From assembly GCF_029873635.1 (NCBI RefSeq), contig NC_080422.1:5808001-5872000 (forward strand): 64,000 nucleotides of DNA, given 5' to 3'. Below, in pieces: positions 26,501 to 36,444 of the stretch (positions are counted from its first letter, which is position 1; every line of letters starts with the position of its first letter). The translations under genes and the position numbers were made by a program. The DNA comes from Malania oleifera. Taxonomy: Eukaryota; Streptophyta; Magnoliopsida; Santalales; Ximeniaceae. The notes beneath the pieces were generated by a model, which was not told the origin of the DNA, did no database searches, and saw nothing but the letters and a program-made list of their open reading frames with translations.

Positions 26501-28873
26501 ATAAACAAAGTGCTATCCATTTAGCAAATAGTCAGGTCTATCATGCTAGAACTAAGCACATTGATGTTAAGTATCACTTTCTTCGTGATATAATGAATAA
26601 TGGACAGTTTTGATTCCAGAAAATAGACATGAAGGAGAATCCCGTTGATATGTTGACCAAAGTAGTAAATGGAACTAAGTTCAACCATTGCTTGAACTTA
26701 GCCAATATTGTAAATGTCTGAAAAAGAATGAGGAGCAACGAGAGGCTTGAGCTGGAGGGGGAGAAACATAGAAGTTAGAATTTTTGAAAGAAAATCTTAA
26801 AGATTAGAAGCACCCCCAAATTGGTAGTGAGGTGAAGATTTGAAAGGTAAGTAGAAGTCCACCACCAATTTGTGGGCCCCATGTCAAAATAATAATAAGG
26901 AAAAAAAAATTTAAACAAAGTGGCAGATGGTGTAAATTTGGTCAAAAAGGGGTGGCAGTTGTTATTACTACCGTACCGCACAGTATTGCTACTGTACGGC
27001 ACAATACCACTACCGTACCGCACAATACTACTACTATACCGCACAGTACTACTACCATACCACACAATACTACTGCAGTACTCATATTTTGACTATAAAT
27101 AGGTACATTCCATCTCATTTCAATCATCCCTAAAAATTTAGAATTCTTTATATTTTGAAGGCTTGTCAGCGAACTTTGTATTTGAGTTTGGAGAGAGAAT
27201 TTGAGAGTTTTTCCTTTGTATTGTTGTATTTTCCTCAATTGAATTAGTGAATTGCTTCTAGCTACTCCGTGGTTTTTCTCTCCAAATTAGAAATTTTTCC
27301 ACATAAAATTATGGGTGTTGTATTTCTATGGCTTTTTATTCATTGTCTTTCTCTATATCAATTTGATCTTGAATTGGGTATAAATAAGTGGTATCAGGTG
27401 AAGTTGAATTTGTATACATTACTGTTTAAGTATATACAAACCTGTTCAACCACGCTCCTAACACAATGTATATCAAGCCTTAACAATTAGGGAATGGAGA
27501 AATAGAAATTTCCACATTAAAATTTGATAATAGTCATTCTCTTCCATGTTGGTTGGAATGACACCAACTTGTTCATGGTCATTTCCACCCTATTACCACT
27601 TTACAGCTTAAGCTGTTATGTTGTCAGCCAAGAATGCATATCAGGCCTTAACACACTCCCCTGCACGAGCAGCCCAAAACACATAGTAATAACACCCATT
27701 AGGAAATAAAATATTTTTTTTAAATACCACATAATAAGCATGGGCAAGAAGACTAGAAGGGGTTGGCCTACAACCTAACATGGAAATGTCTATTGCCCCA
27801 TTCCACATTGCTTAAATACTTGAAATAAAATCAACATTTGCATGGTCATTTGCCATAAAATGGTACTGTCTTTTTCCTAAAGTTGAAAACTATCACACAT
27901 TCATAACTATACCTATCCTATCCCATTCTAAAAAAGGATACAGTTAATTGATCACATTTTCCCAACAAATTACAACAATTCATATTATAGATTATAGAGA
28001 GAATTTAATTAAATTGTCAAAATAGAAAAATATTTTAAAATGCAGAGAAATATTTGTTGGAGTTTCAATTTTGAAACTACCAAAGGTTATTGTATACTTA
28101 ATCCAAAGGTTACGGGAGTTTGTTTTTGAAACACCAAATGTGGTCCAACGTTGAAGGAGTCACCATCATGTTCCGCTGCAATTACCCATGATCTTCCTTG
28201 ATTTGTGGCAACAAAACAGCACGAAGCCGTTTTTAAGTTTGATGGGGCTCGGCTACTATATACTGTTTTTGATCCCTAGGCTCACTCACTTGCTTCCTTA
28301 AGATATATACCATCATAATTGAGTGAGGTTAGAACTTGGAAACACCAAATCAGAGAAAGAAAAACAAATTGCAAGTTTTCGTCAATGGCCAGAGGTAACT
28401 CGTGATCCTTGGCTCTTGCATTTTTTTTTATACCGTTCTTGCAATGATGATTGGATTGGATCAGTTTTAGACTTTCAATATTGCACTAAAAAAATAAATA
28501 CACATAACCTAAATTTCAATTAAAAAAAAGGATACTATTACTTGATCATATTTGCCCAACATCTATCACTAATTCATATCAGGGATGTAAAAAACATAAT
28601 TTAATTAAATTATAAAAACATAAAAAAAAAATGTAAAAAAATGTAAAAAAATATTTACTTGCACTAAAAATAGATAAGTGAATACATTGCACTTATATCG
28701 ACCAAACACGAATTAGAAACACAAAAACTCATACCGTAGTAAACTCTGATATAATTAGGGTTAAATTCATTGGGAACGGTATTGCCTTGCCCCTGCTCAG
28801 GACCTTGGGGGGGTTCATGGCCATCAATTACCATGCCATCGCTTCTTCCATCATCAACTTCCTTCTTTGTCAT
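11554..28873 (-). CDS. POLA3: DNA primase small (catalytic) subunit, PRIM1/POLA3 type, 16 coding exons
   Basis: Small subunit of the DNA polymerase alpha-primase complex, which makes RNA primers for nuclear DNA replication. Coding exons in gene order: 28735-28873, 20129-20179, 19831-20006, 19321-19398, 19121-19232, 18641-18725, 18491-18542, 18329-18387, 18136-18251, 17897-18015, 16196-16264, 15960-16017, 15600-15673, 12917-12965, 12279-12358, 11554-11616. All have GT-AG borders and the phases agree, giving 1380 bases and 459 residues. Landmarks: [19 protein letters not shown] (44-62), GRREFSFTL, catalytic FDID (Asp147, Asp149), TDYDDVR (151-157), zinc cysteines 159, 160, 166 and 169, [10 protein letters not shown] (198-207), and FDP with the third catalytic Asp (387). 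The start is the first ATG after an in-frame stop. Introns hold tandem duplications, a LINE fragment and, in the 8.6-kb intron 1, a Copia element. No damage to the coding sequence was seen. The family assignment is very secure; exon 1 is slightly less so because it lies far away, though it fits motif and phase. Confidence 0.95.
11765..12002. repeat. 121-bp tandem duplication in primase intron 15
   Basis: Two adjacent copies (11765-11885 and 11886-12002) share nearly every base, from GGGTATGTCCTTGTA to CCCTATATTAAG. This is a recent local duplication inside the last intron. Confidence 0.9.
13502..13665. repeat. dispersed-repeat fragment with CAA tract
   Basis: A CAACAACAACAA tract followed by AAGCCTTAAGTCCC and GGTTAGCTATATGAATCC resembles a repeat tail seen in many plant genomes, of SINE or RTE-LINE 3'-end type. 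It lies in primase intron 13. The class is assigned from memory only. Confidence 0.4.
14227..14475 (-). mobile_element. 5'-truncated L1-type LINE fragment in primase intron 13
   Basis: Read on the minus strand, the sequence ends in an A-rich tail (T-rich on the plus strand, 14227-14248) preceded by the GGAGGTGCCGCCCTC motif (complement of GAGGGCGGCACCTCC). The same 3' end occurs in the larger LINE at 54228-55604. It is flanked by a near-perfect duplication AACATAAGTCGGAGCC (14211-14226) and the same with one extra G (14476-14492). This is a classic target-primed insertion, heavily 5'-truncated to about 250 bp, with no coding part left. Confidence 0.85.
15005..15500. repeat. 248-bp tandem duplication in primase intron 13
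   Basis: Two copies, starting CACTTGTCAGGATAGC at 15005 and at 15253, match over their length with roughly one difference per ten bases. Some spans just upstream of coding exon 13 also lie in the second copy. Confidence 0.9.
16676..16830. repeat. possible dispersed-repeat fragment in primase intron 10
   Basis: The stretch GTCAGCTATATGAATCC and the following 130 bases resemble the repeat at 13502-13665 (GTTAGCTATATGAATCC), so both may derive from the same non-LTR family. Identity outside the shared core is low by eye. Confidence 0.3.
17160..17290 (+). mobile_element. possible tRNA-derived SINE remnant
   Basis: A GGTTTCAAAACCTGGG stretch near 17228 resembles the B box of a Pol III promoter (GGTTCRANNCC), and the sequence ends close to an A-run (17301-17309). 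No clear A box or TSD was found, so this is tentative. Confidence 0.2.
21280..21913 (+). repeat. 5' LTR of the intronic Copia
   Basis: Begins TGTGAGGTAAG and ends CTCCTGACA (TG..CA). Contains a 21-bp-periodic array at 21415-21535. Confidence 0.9.
21415..21535. promoter_or_regulatory. 21-bp periodic TACTACTACCGTACCGCACAA array
   Basis: TACTAC-type starts lie at 21415, 21433, 21454, 21475, 21496 and 21517: one 18-bp step, then four 21-bp steps. The same array with the same steps is in the 3' LTR (26966, 26984, 27005, 27026, 27047, 27068), just upstream of TATAAATA near 27094. Probably the LTR enhancer; function is inferred from position. Confidence 0.65.
23835..24784. mobile_element. hAT-type MITE nested in the intronic Copia
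   Basis: Terminal inverted repeats TAGGGGTGGCAAAACGGGT and its complement bound 950 bases. The flanking 8-bp duplications TACGCCAG (23827-23834) and TATGCCAG (24785-24792) match at 7 of 8 positions, as for hAT elements. Subterminal ACCCGTTT/AAACGGGT motifs recur at both ends. The interior is not transposase: about 24090-24400 is a GAGA-rich minisatellite with a 110-bp duplication, followed by a GC-richer stretch (24400-24620) of unknown origin. Confidence 0.85.
26841..27463 (+). repeat. 3' LTR of the intronic Copia
   Basis: Begins TGAAAGGTAAG and ends CTCCTAACA, matching the 5' LTR along its length. A TATA box lies near 27094. Confidence 0.9.
27464..27720. repeat. older dispersed repeat that received the Copia
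   Basis: AGCTTAAG..TTGTTAGATTGTAGGCC just left of the Copia and TATATCAAGCCTTAAC just right of it together match a second, intact copy at about 27603-27656. The Copia therefore landed in a pre-existing repeat of unknown class. Confidence 0.5.
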
Positions 28874-28898
28874 ACTTGAGGTCTGTTATTGCCGTTAT

Positions 28899-28925
28899 CC
28901 TGTCAAAAACAGACAAAAAAAATGC
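28899..28925 (-). other. likely 3' splice site of a 5'-UTR intron of the primase gene
   Basis: On the gene strand a pyrimidine-rich tract ending TTTTTGACAG stops at 28900, 26 bases before the start codon. It has the look of a plant acceptor. The matching donor, probably between 28980 and 29300, could not be fixed. Confidence 0.4.
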
Positions 28926-29012
28926 AGTTCAGCTCAAATTTGGGGGGAGGATCGGTTTCTATCAACAGCTAAATAAGTTGCAGATAATGAATTTAAAGAG
29001 TGAACAGCGAGG

Positions 29013-29026
29013 AAACCCTAACCCTA
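29013..29026 (-). promoter_or_regulatory. telomere-box motif upstream of the primase start
   Basis: AAACCCTAACCCTA (plus strand) is a double telo box. This motif is common near transcription starts of plant replication and ribosomal-protein genes and works in either orientation in the family literature. It lies 140 bases upstream of the ATG. Confidence 0.5.
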
Positions 29027-29413
29027 GAGGCTAAATCAGGGAAAATATACGGCGTTGCAGAGGAAGTTCTAAGTTCTAAAATTAAAGTTTTATATCCAAA
29101 AAACACGACAGTAGAGGCTGCTGGCAGTGCTGGACAAGGCCTCGTGCCGATGCTGTAGCAGCCGCACTGCATGGCCAAAGGAGGGAGCTCCCGCATTCAA
29201 ATAGCAGCGGCCATAATGGAAAGAGGGAGAGAGAGAGAAAGAGAGACCTTGAGAGGCAGCGCCGGTAGCTGAGAAGCGGAACCTGGGCCCCTAACAGTAA
29301 CGGAAGAAGAGATCGGAGATGAGATCGGACTGTGAGGTCGGAGAGAAGAAGACTGGCGATTGGCGAAGCTGGAACACTAACTGAGGAGGGACGAAAAGGT
29401 TTTTTCTTACCAA

Positions 29414-29456
29414 TTGGCGGGAATGGTAGAAGACATGGTTCTTTTTTGGCGGGAGA
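29414..29456 (-). promoter_or_regulatory. two E2F-type sites in the primase promoter
   Basis: TTGGCGGGAA (29414-29423) and TTTGGCGGGAGA (29445-29456) read on the gene strand as TTCCCGCCAA and TCTCCCGCCAAA. Both fit the E2F consensus known from plant S-phase genes. They lie 541-583 bases upstream of the ATG, close to where a promoter would be if the 5' UTR holds an intron. Confidence 0.6.
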
Positions 29457-29512
29457 TCAGCAAGATAATAAAAAGAAAACCTAAAATAGTTAAGAGAGAG
29501 AGAGAGAGAGAG

Positions 29513-30347
29513 GGAAAAAATAAAATTAACCATTTTCGCTGATTCTATCTTTGATTAATTAATAAAGTTGATTAAATTTTGAGAGATCTGTGAAATTTTA
29601 GAGGATATGATAATAAGAGATGGATTATATAATTTAAATATCACAAATCTTTAATGGGTCCTAAAAAAATAATTATTGGAATTAAAAGAAATTATGGTTT
29701 TTAAGATTATGTGTTCTAAAAATAATGATTTTGATAATATTAAAGGCTGCTATATTTTAATTATATGTAGGATATGTGTTTGTGGTATATATGAAGTTTA
29801 AATATTTATAAAATATTGTTTGTTTCCATTAATCACAGTTATTAAGGTTAGAAAATAAAAGTTAAGAGGATAAGGAAAAAATGTTGAAAAGGAAAAGGGC
29901 GTACAACTAAACTAAATCAAATTGTTTATCAATTTTCATTCAATTTGATTCAACTTTGCAATTCAAATTGATCTTTCATTTTTTTTTATTGCATGAGCTA
30001 GCATTTGTCATTTGTTACGGGGTTCACTTGCTCAATTTGGTGTAATGATTTTGACACTTTATCATTTTACTATTTTCTATCATATGATGGTTTTACTTTA
30101 AATGAGATGCACCATTAACCTTTTCATTATGTGAGAGGGAAAAAAAATGTAGAATGGATGATACTTCTAGGATTAGTTTGAATTAAAGATCTTTGTAGGA
30201 AAGAAAAGAAAGAAAAAAAAACTCATTTTTGTACTATATTTTCTCTCTATTACCAAATATTACCAAAAATAAAAATTTATTTTAACATTGTCGCAATGTC
30301 CCATAGGAAGGATCCAAAATGGCCGTAGTTGATATCAATATTGATGA
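29513..30347. other. AT-rich intergenic DNA left of the nested stack
   Basis: After a GA microsatellite (about 29489-29512) the sequence is AT-rich with no open frame of note and no recognised repeat until the LTR at 30348. Confidence 0.55.
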
Positions 30348-32177
30348 TGTTGGAAATTGTGTGATCCTAAGAGGGAGGTGAATTGGACATTTAAAATTTT
30401 TCGCTAATTTAAACAATTACGCCGATTCACCGCATCTCGTATCTTATTCAAAATAAAACATGCATGTAAAGCAACTGAGCAATGTGTGCATACATAAACG
30501 TGTGCTGCTTATCTCATTTAAATTAATTTTGTGCGCATGCAAGATAGTTATAACAAAACATGAACAAGCTTACACATACTGAAATTAAAGTACGGAAAGT
30601 AAATGAGATAAGGAGAGAGAGACACATGATATTTGTTATCGAGATTCGGCTAAACCAACAAACATCCCCGCCTTAGGTATACCCCCCAAGAATAACATTA
30701 AACCTGCTCACTTAAATGGGTGGAGAAGAAGACGTTTACATCCTCTCCTTACGGGCGAGGAAAACCCCAGCTCAATTACCAGGCTGAGCCCAACTGGTCT
30801 TCCTTACAGGGCGGAGACACCCTAGTTCAATTTCGAGGCTGAACTGAACCGGTCTCACTTACAAGGTTGAGACTCCCCAGTTTAATTAATGGGATAAACT
30901 CAACCAGTCTATAAAAATATTTTTGTACATAAAAATATTTTTTAAACATACAAGCAGAAATGTATACGTTTAAACTCTAAATACATATACTTTAATATGA
31001 TATGCAATAATGTTCAGTAGAGTAAGAATGTTTTTCTAAAAATGATTTTGCAACTAAATGAAAGAGAGTTTTGGAGAGAAAATATTTGCCCCAAGAAAAT
31101 AGTTTTGCAATAAAAACATGTTTTGGGGTACTTTGATTATGATAAAATTAGAGAGAAAAGTTGGCTAATCAAAGTTGCTAATTAAAGTTATGAAATGGGT
31201 ATTTATAGTTTTTCAACGAAATATAACCGTTGGGAACCTATTAGGAATTTTAGAAAAGTTTAATTAAAGTTTAACCTCAATTATCTTTAATTACTAGCGG
31301 TAAAAATGTGGCAACTCGAAAGTTTCGGTCGTCCGGTTCTTCGGATCGGTTGCTCAATCAGACACACAGAGAAAAGTTAAGATTTTGAGTTCGGGTGACC
31401 GAGGAAGAGTCCTGTTGGTTAAACCAAGGCGATTTCCCAAACCTTCGAGGTTCGGTTGACCGGTGAACGGTTCGGTCTGCCAAACTTCATAATTTGGTCG
31501 CCTGGGAGGATTTTTAACTAATTGTTCGGTCGCTAGGGGACAGTGGAAATGTGGCTTTTAAGCATTCAGTCGACCGGAGACAGTTAGTTCAATTTAAGTT
31601 CAGTCTGCCAAGCAAAGTCAAAAGTTGACTTCCTAGCTGTTCGGTCTACCGAGGCGTTTATAGCATTGATGGTTCAATCGACCAAGGTCTCTTAAAAACT
31701 TTTATTCTTCTTTTGATCTTATATGATTTAATTCCTATTTGTATGTGTTTGCAATTTTGGCTTAAGGGACTTAGTCATGATGTATCCTATGGTCAATTAT
31801 GGCATTGAGAGTTAACCCCAAAAATCCGACATCGGTCAACCGAATTCCCAAAGTCAAATTATGGTATTTCGTTCCCTACGGTCAATCTACGGTTCTATCT
31901 GAGCATTTAATTCATATCATACAGATGCATGTATTATTACATACCAAAATATAAAAATAAATGCAATTACAAAATAAATATTATGTTTTCTTCTTCTCCT
32001 TTACTCTTTGACATCATGGAATACGCTAAATTTGAGTTTTAAGTGTTGTCTTGGCTACCATGTTTTCTTTATCTTATATGTGACCTGAATTATACGTGTT
32101 TACACGCTAAAATACGCACATAAAAGACACTTGTGTTTGTTAGCATCAAAATAGAGGTCGAACTCAGAAAACCAACA
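30348..32177 (-). repeat. complete 3' LTR of the SIRE-like element
   Basis: Its ends on the minus strand are TGTTGG and CCAACA, with the family-typical CCAATTCACC stretch near the end. About 1.83 kb. Confidence 0.8.
31324..31685. promoter_or_regulatory. degenerate TTCGGTCGACCGAA array in LTR
   Basis: Ten imperfect copies of TTCGGTCGACCG start near 31324, 31390, 31451, 31471, 31493, 31524, 31565, 31599, 31640 and 31673. The same series is present in the other LTR (about 43400-43700). The core GTCGAC is the same as in the 12-bp palindrome arrays elsewhere, but the arms and spacing differ. Confidence 0.5.
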
Positions 32178-34255
32178 ATCTCCTCCTTTTTTATGATGAC
32201 AAACACATCAGAGTAAAATGGGTACAGCCTGAAAAGACTCCCCCCAGCAATATGCATAGAAAATATAAACAGCAAAGTTCAAGCATATTCACGAAATAAG
32301 ACATTACAAATGATCATGCATGTAATTTTAGCATTCAAGCACAAACTCAGAAATTGGTCCCTATATTATTTGCCCTCAAGAAATTTCTCCATTTTGGTCA
32401 TAAACATTTTACTCATAAAAATTCTCCCCCTTTTGGCATCAGCAAAAAGGGTTAAGTTAAGTAAAAAACTTTTAAATATTTAAAAACACACTTAGCAAGA
32501 GAACTCCCCTTCTTGGAAAAAAAATTCAATTTGTTTAGAAAATACTCTCCTTTTATGGTTTTGGTATTTAATTTTCATACAACACAATATAACTGGTTAT
32601 AAAAAAATGTCATGATAAACATGGTCAAACCAGAAGTATACACAAACCAATTCATTTTAAACACAACATAAGACTTGCAAAAGATTGAAATTTAAAAACA
32701 TGCGGCATATGATTGCAAGTGATGGTTTAAGCATAAAAGTGGTCCAACTAGTTCATATGCATTTCATGAACAATCAATGAACCAGTTATGTAATATAACA
32801 TCCTTAAAAGATTTTATGACATAAAATTTTAATTGAGAGAAAACGTAAGTCACGAAGGCATTAAAACCACACAAGCAAAAAATAAGATGTATTCTATGAA
32901 GGTTCATTTCTTGCGTTTGAAATATGTATATAAATAAATATATGTATAAAATATATATCCCCTTATGATCTTTGATGAAAACTGGGGGCAATGCTTGCTG
33001 AAAAATAAACTTTAATAGAAAGTTCAAGCAAGCATAATTTTCCTGATTAATCATTTGAGCATGATTCATAATATGACTAGAAAAATGCAACCATATAGAT
33101 CTAGAGATGTTAAATAAATTTAAAAACAGAGATCATATGTAAAAACAAAGATTTGTGGCCAAGCAACATTTTAATTCAAAAGATTTTCAATGTAAACATC
33201 ACATTTAAGCACATGCCACAATAAATTTAAAACAAATTAAAGCCCTATTGGTGAGCACAACGAAATAGAAAATCATTTTAAGATGCTACCCCTATCAATT
33301 TGACTACGTGCTTAGATACTATTAGCTACTTATACTGATATTAATTGTGAGAACTCATTGAGTGTTTAACACAGTATATGTAACGTCCCAGACCCGCCAC
33401 GTGAGGCACGGAGTGTTATGAGACCAATTATACGTCTCTGATATCATTCACACAATAGAATTAATTAAATAACTTCAAACAAATTACTAGAGTACTATAT
33501 TTACATATGCAAACCCATAAAGTACAATCTCATTCTTCATATTACATAACCAAGACAAAATATATTAAACATAAAACTAAACACATATCTGTTTTGGTAT
33601 CCACTCACAAAAACTAACCCCACCCTAGAGCTATCTAAGCTCGATCACCTGGAAGACCTGAAAAGATTAAATATTCGCCGGGGTGAGACACCTCTCAGTA
33701 AGAAAGAAATAAGTTACAATAATGCGTGGCTGAAGTGTTTAATATATAATTACAAGATATACATACAATTGCATTTCACTATCAATAGCAGCCAAGAAAA
33801 CGCATTCATAATCACACCATTGTCAACTTCTTTGTCACCCAATCACACACACACATACATAATTATTTTTACTGATAATTCCCGAGAATAGGGAAGTCTA
33901 CCCACCCATACAAGTAGATTCCCTCTACTTTAATACTAATACCAGGGCACTCACATTTCTCAGTAAGCTTGCGGGTTATGTATCAAGGCAAAGTCTTCGA
34001 GAATAGGGAAGGTCACTCGCCCATACAGGTGGCTTCCCCCTACCCTCGTATCCACAAATTATTACTAGAGCACTCTCTATCCTCAGCAAGCCCTCAAGTG
34101 GAGAATTTAACTTCACCATAAATACTCATGTAATTTAAAGTTACACATATCCAATGTCGTCATTTCATAGAGTTCCACACTTATACGCATATCACAACCA
34201 ATCCACATAGGATAATTGGTATAGTTTTCATTCACACCCACACAGGGTTCCTATA

Positions 34256-35201
34256 TAGGGGTGAGCAAACGATCAGTTCGGGGAAATTCGGTTAATTAAT
34301 TGATTTAACCGAATATTGCAGTTAATCAATTCCATTAACTGAACCGACCGAATAAGAGATGTTAACCGAACCTCGCCCGATCGAATTACCTATTCAGGTA
34401 ATTCGGTTAACCGAATTTAACCAAAATTATTAAAAATAACACGAGCATGACAAACTTTCTTAACCTCACAATCACAACATAAACCCCTGAAAAATGACTA
34501 GAAACCAAATTCTCAATCAATATGCAAAGCTTAAGAACAATTCCTCAAGGGAAAAATAACTCATAGAGGCTCTCGATTTGAATCTTCGGGTTTCTGTCGA
34601 GTACTTCTCTGCAAACAAAAATAAATAAATAAATGCAGAATAAAACACAAAAAATAAAAATATTCATATAAAATTAATGAAGCAAGGATTACTCCTAAGT
34701 GGAGGTTGAAAATATCGATAATTGCGGGTTTAGATTTTAGAAGGGTGGAACTGGACCAACTGGTAAATCCTGGAAGCTGATCTCTGGTTTGGATCCATTT
34801 CATGTCAGTTGGGAAACGTTAATGGAGTCCCAAACCTGAAAATTTTGAGTAGTCGGTTGTCTCCACTCTCCACTATCATCTGAGAAAGGAAATAGAGAGG
34901 GGAAAGGCAAAGACTTTTCCGCAGACCAGCAAACCCTACTACCCTGGCCCAGTAGCCCTCCTCGCCGTCCTTGGCTCCTCCACTCCACCTTTTTTCCCCA
35001 ATCCCTAACAAATTGTTTGAAATGTAATTACTTATTAAATCGGTTAAAAAAAATTTATATTTTCTGTTCACCAAACCGAAACCTGATTAACTGAATTTTG
35101 GTGAAGCCCAACCGAACCGATTTTTTTACCCGAACCAAACCGACTAATTTCGGTCGGTTAAATCGGTTAATTCAGGTTTCCCCAAATTATACTCGCCCCT
35201 A
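34256..35201. mobile_element. hAT-type MITE nested in the solo LTR
   Basis: Terminal inverted repeats TAGGGGTGAGCAAA and TAGGGGCGAGTATA bound 946 bases. The flanking 8-bp duplications TTCCTATA (34248-34255) and TTCCTATC (35202-35209) match at 7 of 8. Subterminal AACCGAATTCGGTT-type motifs are abundant at both ends, while the middle (about 34440-35030) is unrelated DNA without transposase. Confidence 0.85.
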
Positions 35202-36254
35202 TTCCTATCCACATAGAATACAATGTCCACACAGGACTCTAATCCACATAAAATACGTGTCCACACATGGCTGGTCTACACAGGACTATCAACTACACAG
35301 GTTACATGGTCCACACAAGACTAATCATCACACAGATTACAACACATACCACCCTATTTATGATAAATAGGTAAAACAACTCTTCATACCATTGCCAATG
35401 TTTTACCCGCCAATATAAATGCCCATATAATGACCTCCTTATACCATTGCCAATGTTATATGACGGTTATATCAGGTACAATATAACGACCTCCTCATAC
35501 CTTTGCCAACGCTATATCGCAATTTACACGAACTACGACACAGATCAATAACAAAACCAACAATTCAAGCACATCCACGCATCTACCATAGTATACACAA
35601 TTAGACAGTATCCACAACCAACCAGAATTCGCAATCCAAAAAGTAGCCACCAGTATCAGTCAAAATCAAGCAACACCCACGACCATTTAATTACCAAAGT
35701 TGTTTTCATGCCACACGATTTTTTCCAATATAATATATATTAAAAAAATAGTATTTTCAATGCCTGCACCGTTCAAAATAATTTGCCTAAATATTTAGAA
35801 TTTTATACCCAAAAATTAACCAGTTTAAAATTAATAAAACCTGATATAACGTACTTCCCCTTCCCCGCTCATCGGGATTCAGCTTAAGATTGAACAAAAA
35901 CGAGACCCTGTAATCCAAAATTCCCAACTCACTCAAATCTCAGAAAAATACTCATTTAATACGTCTTAGGTTCCATATATTTCAAAATAATAATAAAACC
36001 ACAAAATATTTCACCTACCCTGGTTTTGGGATGTTTCCCAAACTTCTCAAATCGAAATTATGCTCCGCCTATATTACAAAGAATCTTCTTAGGAGTCTTG
36101 TGGTAGCTTCCAATGGTTGAATTAGGCTAAATCTGAGCCAGGTTAGAAGAGAGAAGGCAGAGGGGCCATTTTTAGAGAGAGAGAAACAAAATAAAAATGA
36201 ATTCCTTTCTGAAATTCTGATTTTTGCCTATTTATAGGCAACTTGCCACGTGGC

Positions 36255-36444
36255 CTCGTCGACGAGACATCAGGACTCTTCGACGAGCCCAAGAACACCG
36301 TTCATGGACAAAAGCGGGAGCTCATCAATGAAATTCAGATATGTGAGAACCTCTCTCAGTAAATCCTCGTCAAGGAGACATACATACTTGACGACGAGGC
36401 TCAGAAGATAGCTGGTCGACAAGAAAATCAAGTTCGTCGACGAG
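36255..36444. promoter_or_regulatory. 12-bp palindrome array in the solo LTR
   Basis: Eight copies of CTCGTCGACGAG-like palindromes start at 36255, 36276, 36301, 36321, 36366, 36387, 36412 and 36433 (steps 21, 25, 20, 45, 21, 25, 21). Confidence 0.6.

Larger units (their letters stand above)
21280..27463 (+). mobile_element. Copia LTR retrotransposon in primase intron 1, fossil
   Basis: A structurally recognisable Copia element with both LTRs, flanked by a perfect 5-bp TSD, CAATG (21275-21279 and 27464-27468). Order: 5' LTR, tRNA-iMet type primer binding site right after 21913, gag (about 21950-22720), protease (about 22840-22880), integrase (about 23240-25080, interrupted by a hAT MITE at 23835-24784), reverse transcriptase (about 25370-26090), RNase H (about 26365-26615), 3' LTR. 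Protein motifs suggest a Tork-like lineage but a different family from the copies at 1246 and 44254. It has roughly ten breaks plus the MITE and cannot be active. The last 225 bases of the two LTRs differ at about 13% of positions by eye, an old insertion of several million years. It lies opposite to the transcription of the host primase gene. Confidence 0.93.

Noticed and set aside
28993-29533. Minus-strand frames of 67-80 codons upstream of the primase start
   Set aside because: They lie in the presumed leader and promoter with E2F sites and a GA tract, have no known domain, and are separated from exon 1 by an in-frame stop.
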